Positions 55,394-63,290 of a stretch of 64,000 nucleotides of DNA are shown here, one piece after another. A program made the translations under genes and the position numbers. The notes under the pieces were generated by a model. It had not been told where the DNA came from, did no database searches, and saw only the letters and a program-made list of their open reading frames with translations. This DNA is from CAWCGU01 sp963838095 (lineage in GTDB: Bacteria; Actinomycetota; Thermoleophilia; Solirubrobacterales; 70-9): contig CAWIPO010000006.1 in assembly GCA_963838095.1 (NCBI GenBank), positions 496,001-560,000 of the forward strand, in the 5' to 3' direction. Position 1 is the first letter of the stretch; each line of letters begins with the position of its first letter.

Positions 55394-56292
55394 GGCACCG
55401 CCTGCCAAACCGAGCACGCCCGCGCGGCCGCCTCGGTCGCCGGCTCCAGCGCCTCCGCGGCACGTGCGGGATCAAAGTCGCGCTCGGCCAGGGCGGCCGT
55501 GAGCGCGCCCATGAACGCGTCGCCGGCACCGAGGGGGGAGACGACCTCGACCGCGCGCCCGCCGGTCTCGCCATCGGCCTCGCCGCGCATCACCGCCCCG
55601 TCGGCCCCGCGGGTGACGACCGCGATCCGGGCGCCGAGCTGGTCGACGATCGCCTCCGCCGCATCCTCCGCCCGAGCGTCCTGCAGCCCCGAGAGCCAGC
55701 GGCCCTCCTCGAGGTTCGTGCGGACGACGAGCACATCGCGAGCGAGCTCACGACAGAGGCCGAGCGCGGTCGAGAGGTCGGGCCAGCGCCCGGCGCGAAG
55801 GTTGGGATCGAACAGCACCGGCAGCCCGCGCTCGAGAGCCAGCCGCCTCGCCAGCGCCGTCACCGCCCCCTCTCGCTCCCCGACCAGGGTGTTGGAGCCG
55901 AACACGAGCGCATCGCTCGCCTCGATCGCCTCCTCCTCCCTTCCCTCGAGCGAGCCGATCGTCGCCGAGATCCCCTCGCCATAGACCGAGAACGAAGGCT
56001 CGCGGTCGCGGTCGAAAGTGACGAAGGCGACGGGAGTCGGGACCCCCTCGAGCGATGCAAGCCATTCGAGCTTCACGCCCTCGGCCTCCAGCCCATTCCG
56101 AAGCCAATCGCCCCACGGGTCGGCTCCGACGCCCCCCGCGAGTGCCACCTCCGCGCCGCCGCGAGACGCTGCAACCGCGACGTTGGCGAGAGCCCCTCCG
56201 AAATGCGGCCGGAACGCGCTCGCGTCGGACGGCGAGTCGAGCTCGTGCTCGCAAACCAGATCGACGATCGCTTCGCCGAGACAGAGAATCAT
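55390..56292 (-). CDS. PfkB-family carbohydrate kinase (fructokinase-like)
   Basis: 300-residue ribokinase-fold sugar kinase. MILCLGEAIVDLVCEHEL start, FGGALANVAVAASRGGAEVALAGG substrate segment, LFDPNLRAGRW, and the catalytic Asp in VEVVSPLGAGDAFMGAL (anion hole and base). Closest pattern is fructokinase, but 2-keto-3-deoxygluconate or adenosine kinase cannot be ruled out. Upstream a 7-bp inverted repeat ATCTCAT-GCAG-ATGAGAT (56291-56308) overlaps the start and may be an operator. Confidence 0.85.
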   Translation of the reverse strand: MILCLGEAIVDLVCEHELDSPSDASAFRPHFGGALANVAVAASRGGAEVALAGGVGADPWGDWLRNGLEAEGVKLEWLASLEGVPTPVAFVTFDRDREPSFSVYGEGISATIGSLEGREEEAIEASDALVFGSNTLVGEREGAVTALARRLALERGLPVLFDPNLRAGRWPDLSTALGLCRELARDVLVVRTNLEEGRWLSGLQDARAEDAAEAIVDQLGARIAVVTRGADGAVMRGEADGETGGRAVEVVSPLGAGDAFMGALTAALAERDFDPARAAEALEPATEAAARACSVWQAVP

Positions 56293-56308
56293 CTCATGCA
56301 GATGAGAT
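56291..56308. promoter_or_regulatory. Inverted repeat at the kinase start
   Basis: ATCTCAT (56291-56297), GCAG, ATGAGAT (56302-56308): a perfect 7-bp inverted repeat with 4-base spacer, overlapping the ATG of the leftward PfkB gene and lying in the 107-base divergent gap before the PAP2 gene. Position suits a repressor site for the kinase; no known consensus is matched. Confidence 0.4.
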
Positions 56309-56399
56309 TGAGCCGAACCGGACGCGAAGCGGAGGATTCGGCGATGGACATGTTCGCATTCTCCCTCGCAGATCAACCTCGTAGAATTCGCCGATCACC

Positions 56400-57170
56400 G
56401 TGCGCCGATTCGTGAACAGCGTCGGGCGCCGGCTGCCGCAGGGGTGGGGAGATCTTGGGCGGCAGATCGGGCTCATCGTGCTTGCCAATGTCTGCTACGA
56501 GACCGTACGCGGGATCGCAGAAGGGCGGGCGTCGGTCGCGTTCGAGAACGCGCACTGGATCGTCGACGTCGAGCGGTCGACGGGCACTTTCTTCGAGCCC
56601 GCGCTGCAGGCTTCGATCCTCGACAACCAGTGGCTGGTCGACGCTGCGAACTGGGCCTACATGAACACCCACTTCGTGATCACGACCGCGTTCATGGCGT
56701 GGCTCTACCTGCGGCGAAACGACAGCTTCTATTTCGTCCGCAACGTGTTCCTCGTCGCGATGGGCCTCGCCCTCGTCGGCTACACGCTGATGCCAACCGC
56801 ACCGCCGCGCTTCCTTCCCCAGGAGGGATTCGTCGACACGATCGAGGTGTTCGTCGGCGTCGGTCAGAACTCCGCTCTCGTGGAACTGTTCATCAACCCG
56901 TATGCGGCGGTGCCGAGCATGCACTGCGCCTTCGCGCTGATGATCGGTGTCACCGGGGTCATGGTCTGCCGCCATCTGCTGACGAAGGTCATGTGGGCGC
57001 TCTACGCGCCGTTCGTCACCTTCGTCGTCATCGTCACGGGCAACCACTACTGGCTCGACGCCGCGGCCGGTTTCCTCGTCGCCGGCGCGGCGGCGTTGAT
57101 CGCCTGGAAGGTGCTGGCGCGGATCCGGCCGGAGGCTTGGGCGTGGCGGGGCGAAGCCGTGGGCGCGTGA
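56400..57170 (+). CDS. PAP2-superfamily membrane protein
   Basis: 256-residue membrane phosphatase/phosphotransferase with about six helices. The PAP2 motifs are YAAVPSMHCAFALMIG (central His) and VTGNHYWLDAAAGFLVAG (last His-Asp). The N-terminal half, with ENAHWIVDVERSTGTFFEP and YMNTHFVITTAFMAWLYLRR, resembles the family related to inositol phosphorylceramide synthase. Its stop overlaps the CDP-alcohol transferase start by 4 bases, placing it in an inositol-lipid type operon. The substrate could be a lipid phosphate or phosphatidylinositol donor. Confidence 0.83.
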   Translation: MRRFVNSVGRRLPQGWGDLGRQIGLIVLANVCYETVRGIAEGRASVAFENAHWIVDVERSTGTFFEPALQASILDNQWLVDAANWAYMNTHFVITTAFMAWLYLRRNDSFYFVRNVFLVAMGLALVGYTLMPTAPPRFLPQEGFVDTIEVFVGVGQNSALVELFINPYAAVPSMHCAFALMIGVTGVMVCRHLLTKVMWALYAPFVTFVVIVTGNHYWLDAAAGFLVAGAAALIAWKVLARIRPEAWAWRGEAVGA

Positions 57171-57826
57171 GCACTCCCGAGCCGAGCCCGGCGACACCGC
57201 CGCGGCGCGACTTGAGCCAGGTCCGCACCGCGGACGATCTGCGCACGTTCGCTCGCGACGCCCTGATCGAGTCGCGGCTGACGCCGAACGCGATTTCGAT
57301 CACCGGCCTGATCCTCAACATCGCCGCCGCGGTTCTGATCACCCAGAGTCTGTTCGTGCTCGGTGGGATCGCCTTCATCGTCGGCTCGGTGATGGACACG
57401 CTGGACGGGCGCTACTCGCGGATGTCGGGCAAGGGCACGATGTTCGGTGCTTTCCTCGACTCGACCCTCGACCGGATCGAGGAGGGTCTCGTGCTCACCG
57501 CCGTCGCCTGGTATTTCGCCGAGGCAGGCGACGAGGTCGCCGCCGCGGCCTGCGTTCTGGTGGTCCTGGGGTCGCTGATGGTCTCTTACACCCGCGCCCG
57601 CGCCGAGGCGCTCGGCGTCGAGTGCAAGGTCGGCCTCGCCACCCGGCCGGTGCGAGTCGTGATCCTGTCCGCGGGGCTCGTGTTCGCCGAGGGCGAACTG
57701 ATCAACGACGTCGACCTGCTCCCGGCGGCTATCTACACGATGGTTGCGCTGACCGCGATCACCGTCGCGCAACGCGTCTGGCACGTGCGCGGCGAGCTGC
57801 ACCGCATGGAGGCCGAGCGGGGGTAG
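57167..57826 (+). CDS. CDP-alcohol phosphatidyltransferase, probable PI-phosphate synthase
   Basis: 219 residues with a CDP-OH-P motif VMDTLDGRYSRMSGKGTMFG followed by AFLDSTLDR, matching DGx2(A/S)Rx8Gx3Dx3D with Ser for the usual Ala. About five membrane helices. Directly upstream of ino1 (70 bases), so the head group is probably myo-inositol 1-phosphate and the product phosphatidylinositol phosphate, as for actinobacterial PgsA1. Phosphatidylglycerol phosphate synthesis is the alternative. Start GTG 57167. Confidence 0.83.
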   Translation: MSTPEPSPATPPRRDLSQVRTADDLRTFARDALIESRLTPNAISITGLILNIAAAVLITQSLFVLGGIAFIVGSVMDTLDGRYSRMSGKGTMFGAFLDSTLDRIEEGLVLTAVAWYFAEAGDEVAAAACVLVVLGSLMVSYTRARAEALGVECKVGLATRPVRVVILSAGLVFAEGELINDVDLLPAAIYTMVALTAITVAQRVWHVRGELHRMEAERG

Positions 57827-57895
57827 GCTTGGCCGTGTAACCGCTTGCTCGGTCGAGTGTGTGTTCCCCCCGACCCCCAAAGGAGCTTTGAGCGA

Positions 57896-59086
57896 ATGAG
57901 CACAACCAACGGCGCCTCCGAGAACGGCGCAGCGAAAGCCGTCCGCAAGGACGACGGCAAGGTCCGCGTCGCGATCGTCGGGGTGGGCAACTGCGCGAAC
58001 GCCTTCGTCCAGGGCGTCGAGTACTACAAGGACGCCGACCCGGCGGAGGCCGTGCCGGGGCTTATGCACGTCGATCTCGGCGGCTACCACGTGCGCGACA
58101 TCGAGTTCGTCGCCGCCTTCGACATCGACGCGGAGAAGGTCGGCAAGGACCTCTCGAAGGCGATCTGGTCGGGACAGAACGACACGATCAAGTTCGCCGA
58201 CGTGCCCAAGCTCGGGGTCAAGGTCCATCGCGGGATGACGCACGACGGCCTCGGCAAGTACCTGAAGGAGAAGATCAAGAAGGCCCCCGGGCCGACGGAC
58301 GACGTCGTCGGGATCCTTAAGGACAGCAAGGCCGACGTGCTGGTCTGCTACCTGCCGGTCGGCTCGGAGGATGCGACCAAGTGGTACGTCGAGCAGGCGC
58401 TCGCGGCCGGGGTCGGGTTCGTCAACTGCCTGCCGGTGTTCATCGCCCGCGAGGACTACTGGGACAAGCGCTTCCGCAAGGCCGGGCTGCCGATCATCGG
58501 CGACGACATCAAGTCGCAGGTCGGCGCGACGATCGTCCACCGCCAGCTCGCGCGCCTGTTCCACGACCGCGGCGTGCTGATGGAGCGCACCAGCCAGCTC
58601 AACGTCGGCGGCAACATGGACTTCTACAACATGCTCGAGCGCGAGCGACTGGACTCGAAGAAGATCTCGAAGACCAACGCCGTCACCTCGATCATGGGTC
58701 ACGAGCTGCCCGAGGATCAGGTCCACGTCGGCCCGTCCGACTACGTCCCTTGGCTGACCGACCGCAAGTGGGCGCACATCCGCATCGAGGGTCGCTCGTT
58801 CGGCGACGTGCCGCTGAACGTTGAGCTGAAGCTCGAGGTCTGGGACTCGCCGAACTCGGCCGGAATCGTGATCGACGCGGTGCGGCTGATCAAGCTGGCG
58901 CTCAACAACGGCGTCGGCGGCCAGCTCGACGGGCCTTCCAGCTACTTGATGAAGTCCCCGCACAGCCAGCGGCCCGATGGCGAGGCCCACGAGCTGACCG
59001 AGGACTTCATCGCCAAGCACGCGCGCGGCGGGTCGGCGAAGGCGCCTCGCAAGCGCGCGAAGGCCAAGGCAAAGTCGAGGAGCTAG
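57896..59086 (+). CDS. ino1: Myo-inositol-1-phosphate synthase
   Basis: NAD-dependent enzyme forming 1L-myo-inositol 1-phosphate from glucose 6-phosphate, 396 residues. NAD motif VAIVGVGNCANAFVQG, then VLVCYLPVGSEDATKWY, PVFIAREDYWDKRF, IIGDDIKSQVGATI and QLNVGGNMDFYNMLERE, the family core. The C-terminal 30 residues are Lys/Arg/Ala-rich (RKRAKAKAKSRS) beyond the usual length. ATG 57896 has a good ribosome-binding site (AAAGGAGC). Confidence 0.95.
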   Translation: MSTTNGASENGAAKAVRKDDGKVRVAIVGVGNCANAFVQGVEYYKDADPAEAVPGLMHVDLGGYHVRDIEFVAAFDIDAEKVGKDLSKAIWSGQNDTIKFADVPKLGVKVHRGMTHDGLGKYLKEKIKKAPGPTDDVVGILKDSKADVLVCYLPVGSEDATKWYVEQALAAGVGFVNCLPVFIAREDYWDKRFRKAGLPIIGDDIKSQVGATIVHRQLARLFHDRGVLMERTSQLNVGGNMDFYNMLERERLDSKKISKTNAVTSIMGHELPEDQVHVGPSDYVPWLTDRKWAHIRIEGRSFGDVPLNVELKLEVWDSPNSAGIVIDAVRLIKLALNNGVGGQLDGPSSYLMKSPHSQRPDGEAHELTEDFIAKHARGGSAKAPRKRAKAKAKSRS

Positions 59087-59106
59087 ACCTCCGGCGCGTA
59101 GGTCCG

Positions 59107-59292
59107 ATGAGGACCGCCACCGCCAGCGCCCCTCCTCGAGTCGCGCTGGCGGGAAACCCGTCGGACGGCTACGGGGGACGCACGCTCAGCCTCGCGATCG
59201 CGAACTACTCCGCCCGCGTGGAGGTATCCGAGGCCGCCGGATGTGAAGCGGATCTGGCGGCGCCCGCCCACCGCTCTCATATCCTCAGCTAG
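59107..59292 (+). pseudogene. Remnant of a GHMP kinase (glucuronokinase-like N-terminus)
   Basis: A 61-codon frame starting MRTATASAPPRVALAGNPSDGYGGRTLSLAIANYSARV (in pieces) matches the first about 40 residues of GHMP kinases of the glucuronokinase/galactokinase type, where A-x-A-R-V-x-L-x-G-N-P-S-D-x-Y-G-G is the substrate-binding N-terminus. The ATP loop PxxxGLGSSA and the rest of the enzyme are absent, and the frame then ends at TAG 59290-59292, which overlaps the next GTG by one base. It is most likely a truncated gene; expression of the fragment as a small protein is possible. Confidence 0.6.
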
Positions 59293-61311
59293 TGCCCTCC
59301 CCGGAGCGCCTTGCGATCGCTCATGTGACCCCGCATCCGTGGGGGCCGCGCAACGAGGTGAACGAGTTCGTCGGAGCGCGTGTGCGCCGAGCTCCACCAG
59401 CGCGGCCACCGGGTGATCGTTGCCGCCCCGTCGCTCTCCCGAGCTCGCGTCCGCACCGCCCGGAGGGCGATTCGCGACGGCGCCGGAGACGGGAAGCGGC
59501 TTCTCTCCTCGCCGGGATTGCCACGTGCCGGGGGCGACGGGGGCCCGCCCGTGTTCGAGGTCGGCGGCTGGCTGCCCCTGCCGGGGGCGCCGCGGCCGCG
59601 CTCCGCCACCCTGCCGCTCGACGTCAGCCGAACACTGGAGCGACTGCTCGAATCGATGCCGCTCGATGTCGTCCATGTGCACGACCCGTTCGCGCCGAGC
59701 GCCTCTTCGACCGCGCTGCGCCATTCGCGCTCTCTGAACGTCGGCAGCTTCCACGACCCGACCGAGCGCGTGCTCTCGACGCAGGTGGCGCGGCCCCTGG
59801 TCGAGGTCTTCTTCGGCCGCCTCGATGCACGCACGGTCAGTACCCACCAGACCGCCGAGTTGGTCGAGCGCTACTTCCCCGGCACGTATGAGTTGGTCGC
59901 TCCGGGCGCCGGGTCTGAGGTCGAGCCGTGGTGGCCGGGGATGACGAACACCGACGGGGCGCCGAAGATCGCGTTCTGCCACACGGAGGAGCGCGGCGCC
60001 CTGCGGCTTTTCATCCGGGCGCTCCGGCGACTTCCAGGCGATGTCCCTTGGGAGGCTGCGATCTGGACCGACCAGTCGGCTCCCCCGCCCCGGCTGGCGT
60101 CCGCTCTGCGCGATCGGGTCGCCATCGTCGGACCATCGGAATGCGCGCCCGAGGAGCTGATCGCGGCCGCCGATGTGGTCTGCGTCGCTTCGGGCGGCCC
60201 GCTCCCGGCGCCCGGCCTGGTACGCGACGCACTCGCCACCGGCACCGTCCCGGTCGCCTCGCAGCTGCCGGTGTACCAGGAGCTGCTCGCCGACGGCGAG
60301 CGCGGGCTGCTGTACCCGGCGGGGGACGCGGTCACCCTGGCCGGGCAGCTGCGGCGGCTGATCAGCGAGCCGAGGTTGCGGGCCCGCCTGCGGCGCTCGG
60401 CGAAGGGAGCAAGCCGATCGTGGTCGCAGGTCGCCGACGATGTCGAGGAGATCTATCTCCGCATATGCGCCCGCCGCCACGACCCGCAGGGAAACGGCGA
60501 TCTGCGCCGGCGGGTGGCGCGCAGGCGGCTGATCGAGGTCGACCTTCACATGCACACCGATCACTCGCCGGATTGTGCGACCCCGGTCGACGTGCTGCTC
60601 GAGACCGCCCGCGCCAGAGGGCTCGGGGCGATCGCGATCACCGATCACAACGAGATCTCGGGCGCGCTGGAGGCGCAGCGACTGGCCGAGGAGATGGACG
60701 ACCTGAAGGTGATCGTCGCCGAAGAGGTGAAGACGGCGGAGCAGGGCGAGGTGATCGGGCTGTTCATCAACGAGCGGATCGAGCGCGGGATGACGATGGC
60801 CGAAACGGTGGCCGAGATCCGCCGCCAGGGAGGCCTCGTATACGTGCCGCACCCGTTCGACCGCTTCCACTCGGTTCCCGACTACGAGAACCTGCTCGAG
60901 ATCGTCGAGGAGATTGACATCCTCGAGGTGTTCAATCCTCGGGTCGCCTTCTCGGCGTTCAACGATGAGGCCGAGCGCTTCGCCGCCAAGTACAGGATCG
61001 TTCCCGGGGCCGGCTCGGACAGCCACGTCGCCCAGGGGCTCGGAAGCGTTCGTGTCCGGGTCCACGACTTCGAGGGGCCGGAGGAATTCCTGGAGGCGAT
61101 GCGCGACGCCGACATCGCCCGCAAGCACAAGAACCTCGTCTACGTCCAGGCGCTGAAGCTGCTGCAGTCGACCGGCGGCCAGGCCGGTGCGCGGAGGCCG
61201 CCGAGTGGCGGCCGGCGACCGGTGAAGGGCGGGACCCGGCGGACGACGCGCCGGGCGGCAGCCGTCAAGGCACGCCCTCGACGCGGCGGGACCAAGCCCC
61301 CAGGCGGCTGA
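59292..61311 (+). CDS. Glycosyltransferase-PHP phosphoesterase fusion, one frameshift
   Basis: About 670 residues. Residues 1 to about 390 are a GT4-like glycosyltransferase: LAIAHVTPHPWGPRNEVNEFV, ELHQRGHRVIVAAPSLS, MPLDVVHVHDPF, GSFHDPTERVL, LIAAADVVCVASGGPLPAPGLV. Residues about 410-600 are a PHP metal-dependent phosphoesterase: IEVDLHMHTDHSPDC (HxH), AIAITDHNEISGA, VIVAEEVKTAE, LVYVPHPFDRFHS and GAGSDSHVAQG. The C-terminal 50 residues are basic. The frame changes near 59370 between NEVNEFV and ERVCAELHQR. The PHP part may dephosphorylate the glycosylated product. Adjacent to ino1 and the PI synthase, so the acceptor may be an inositol lipid. Confidence 0.8.
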
Positions 61312-61339
61312 AGCTCGGCTCCGTAGGAGGCAAGAGTTG

Positions 61340-62014
61340 ATGCAGGCCGAAGAAGACTCCATGCAGCCCGAAGGAGCCCGCGGGGGATCGTCAAAGGAGA
61401 CGCGGGCCGTGCCGACCACCGACGACCAGATCAAGGAGAAGTACCTCGAGCGGGCGATCAGGGAGCTGAACCAGCTCACTCGCGAGCTCCAGGAGTGCCG
61501 CAGCTGCCCGCGGGGCAACCTGATGCCGGTGCTCGGCTCGGGGCATCCGCAGGCCGACATCATGCTGCTGAAGCACGGGCCGGTCGCGGCGGAGATTGAG
61601 GAGGGCGTGGCGTTCTACGGGCGCGCCGGCAACGCGCTCGTGAAGAGCTTCAAGCGGCTCGGCATCGATCCGCTCGCCGTCTACGGGACCCTGTGCGCCA
61701 AGTGCCCGCTGTCCGACCCCGAGCTGGCCGCTCCCGACTGCCTCGGCAGGCTCGTCGAGGAGATCGCGATCGTTTCGCCGCGGATCATCGTCCTGATGGG
61801 AGAGCGCCCGATGGAGATCGTCAACGACCTCCAGCTCCCGCTGGCGGCGCCCCTGGAGCCAAGGCTGGGAGAGATCCAGTCGATGACACCGACGATCTCG
61901 GGTCTGTGCGTGCCCGACATCGACGCCTCGCTGGACACAGACGATTCGAAGCGAGAGTTCTGGAGCGCATTCCGCAAGCTCGGCGAGTGGTACGAAGAGC
62001 TCCCGCCGTATTAG
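61340..62014 (+). CDS. Uracil-DNA-glycosylase superfamily protein (divergent)
   Basis: 224 residues. Cys pairs ECRSCPR and LCAKCPLSDPE recall the Fe-S cluster of family 4/5 UDGs, and GRAGNALVKSFKRLGIDPLAVYGT matches the GRAGxxLxxxL-xxxGIxxxxVY segment. The canonical catalytic motif (GExPGxxE/D) is replaced by KHGPVAAEIEEG, and no HPS motif is visible, so activity may differ or be lost. ATG 61340 follows an AGGAGG ribosome-binding site; an in-frame TTG one codon before is weaker. The gene follows the GT-PHP fusion by 28 bases. Confidence 0.7.
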   Translation: MQAEEDSMQPEGARGGSSKETRAVPTTDDQIKEKYLERAIRELNQLTRELQECRSCPRGNLMPVLGSGHPQADIMLLKHGPVAAEIEEGVAFYGRAGNALVKSFKRLGIDPLAVYGTLCAKCPLSDPELAAPDCLGRLVEEIAIVSPRIIVLMGERPMEIVNDLQLPLAAPLEPRLGEIQSMTPTISGLCVPDIDASLDTDDSKREFWSAFRKLGEWYEELPPY

Positions 62015-62024
62015 TCTCCAACCA

Positions 62025-62468
62025 ATGGGTGGACGGTTTGAAGGAACGGTCGTGATCGATCGCCCGATCAACGACGTTTTCCATTTCCTCGCGGACGGGG
62101 AGAACGACCCCAAGTTCAGCCCCCGGGTGCTCGAGATCGCGAAGACGACCGACGGCCCTTCGGGGGTTGGCACCGTTTACTCGAGCACCGTCAAGGACGC
62201 GGGGATGAAGACGAAGCGCGAGTTCGAGCTGACCGATTTCGAGCCGCCGACCAAGATCCGTTGGAAGGAGATCTCGAAGAACCTGGTCACCGCTACCTCG
62301 GGCGGGTACGACCTCGTTCCGGCGAACGGAGGGACGAAGCTGACCGTCTTCAACGAGCTGGAGGGGCACGGGTTCGGGGTGCTGATCGTGGGGCTCGCGC
62401 TGCGAGCGGCTCGCAAGGACGCCGACGCGTTCGCACAGCGAATCAAGACGGCGGTCGAAGCCGGCTAG
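62025..62468 (+). CDS. SRPBCC-family protein (polyketide cyclase-like)
   Basis: 147 residues of the START/SRPBCC helix-grip fold: FEGTVVIDRPINDVFHFLADGENDPKF at the start (characteristic), GVGTVYSSTVKD, REFELTDFEPPTKIRWKEIS and a long C-terminal helix (ALRAARKDADAFAQRIKTAV). Binds a hydrophobic ligand; no enzyme activity can be assigned. It converges on the luciferase-like gene, overlapping by 4 bases. Confidence 0.85.
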   Translation: MGGRFEGTVVIDRPINDVFHFLADGENDPKFSPRVLEIAKTTDGPSGVGTVYSSTVKDAGMKTKREFELTDFEPPTKIRWKEISKNLVTATSGGYDLVPANGGTKLTVFNELEGHGFGVLIVGLALRAARKDADAFAQRIKTAVEAG

Positions 62469-63290
62469 CGAGGCGAAGCCTGGGCCGGCGCGGCGGCTTC
62501 CGCCACCGCTCCCATCGCATCGATCGTGGCGCTGGCGAGGCCGCGGACGACGACAACGTCGAGCGCCTCATACCTCGACAGCGCCGCCTCGGCCTCGTCG
62601 CCGTCGCGGGCCGCAACCCCGACGCTGCCCACGCGGCTCGCCCAGGCGAGCGAAGTGGTTGCGATAGCCGTCGTGGAGGTCGCGGTAGAACGCTTCCTCG
62701 TTTGCGAGCCGATCTGTCGCGTCCTCGCCCACCGCCGTGCGCACGTATCCGAAGACGGGCGGGGTCTCGCGTCCGGCCTCGGCCGCCCCCGCCTCCACGT
62801 GCTTTCGTGCCTGGGCGGCGAACGCCGGCGTCATCCAGTTGAAGAAGACCCCGTCATAGGCGGCGCCGCCCAGGGCGCACATCTTCGGGCCCATCGCAGC
62901 CAGCACGAGTCGCACGCCCGGGACCGCCTGGCGAAGCTCCACCTCGGCTTCGCGCATCCGCGTCAACGGCTGCTTCGCGAACCCGGCGCCGACTCCGAGC
63001 CACAGCCGATCGCGGGCGATGCCAACGCGTTCGATTGCCGCGTTGATCGAGCCGGGATCGTGACGATCGAGAGCCATCACAGCGACTCCCAGCTCGGCCG
63101 CATCGCTGCCCTCGGCAAAGGCGGCGAGCGTTGCGAGACCGAGCGCCGCCGGATGGTCGTTGGACCACATCGAGCCGTAGCCAAGCTCGGCGCACCGCGC
63201 GGCAAGCGGCGCGGCGATCTCGGGGTCGAGGCCGGCGGCAACCCCGAATCCGCGGGTCTGCCCCCCGCTTGCGGACCGCTCGTTGCTCAT
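62465..63290 (-). CDS. Luciferase-like (LLM) flavin/F420 oxidoreductase, one frameshift
   Basis: About 274 residues from ATG 63290. Bacterial-luciferase TIM barrel of the LLM class: MSNERSASGGQTRGFGVAAGL start, AELGYGSMWSNDHPAAL, GVAVMALDRHDPGSINAAI, RLWLGVGAGFAKQPLTRM, LAAMGPKMCALGGAAYDG and VFFNWMTPAFAAQARKHVEAG. Near 62660 the frame changes from NHFARLG to AWASRVGSVGVAARDGDEAEAALSRYEALDVVVVRGLAS (in pieces), ending at TAG 62465. Either FMN or F420 is the cofactor; F420 is likely in this phylum. It overlaps the rRNA methyltransferase stop by 4 bases. Confidence 0.78.
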
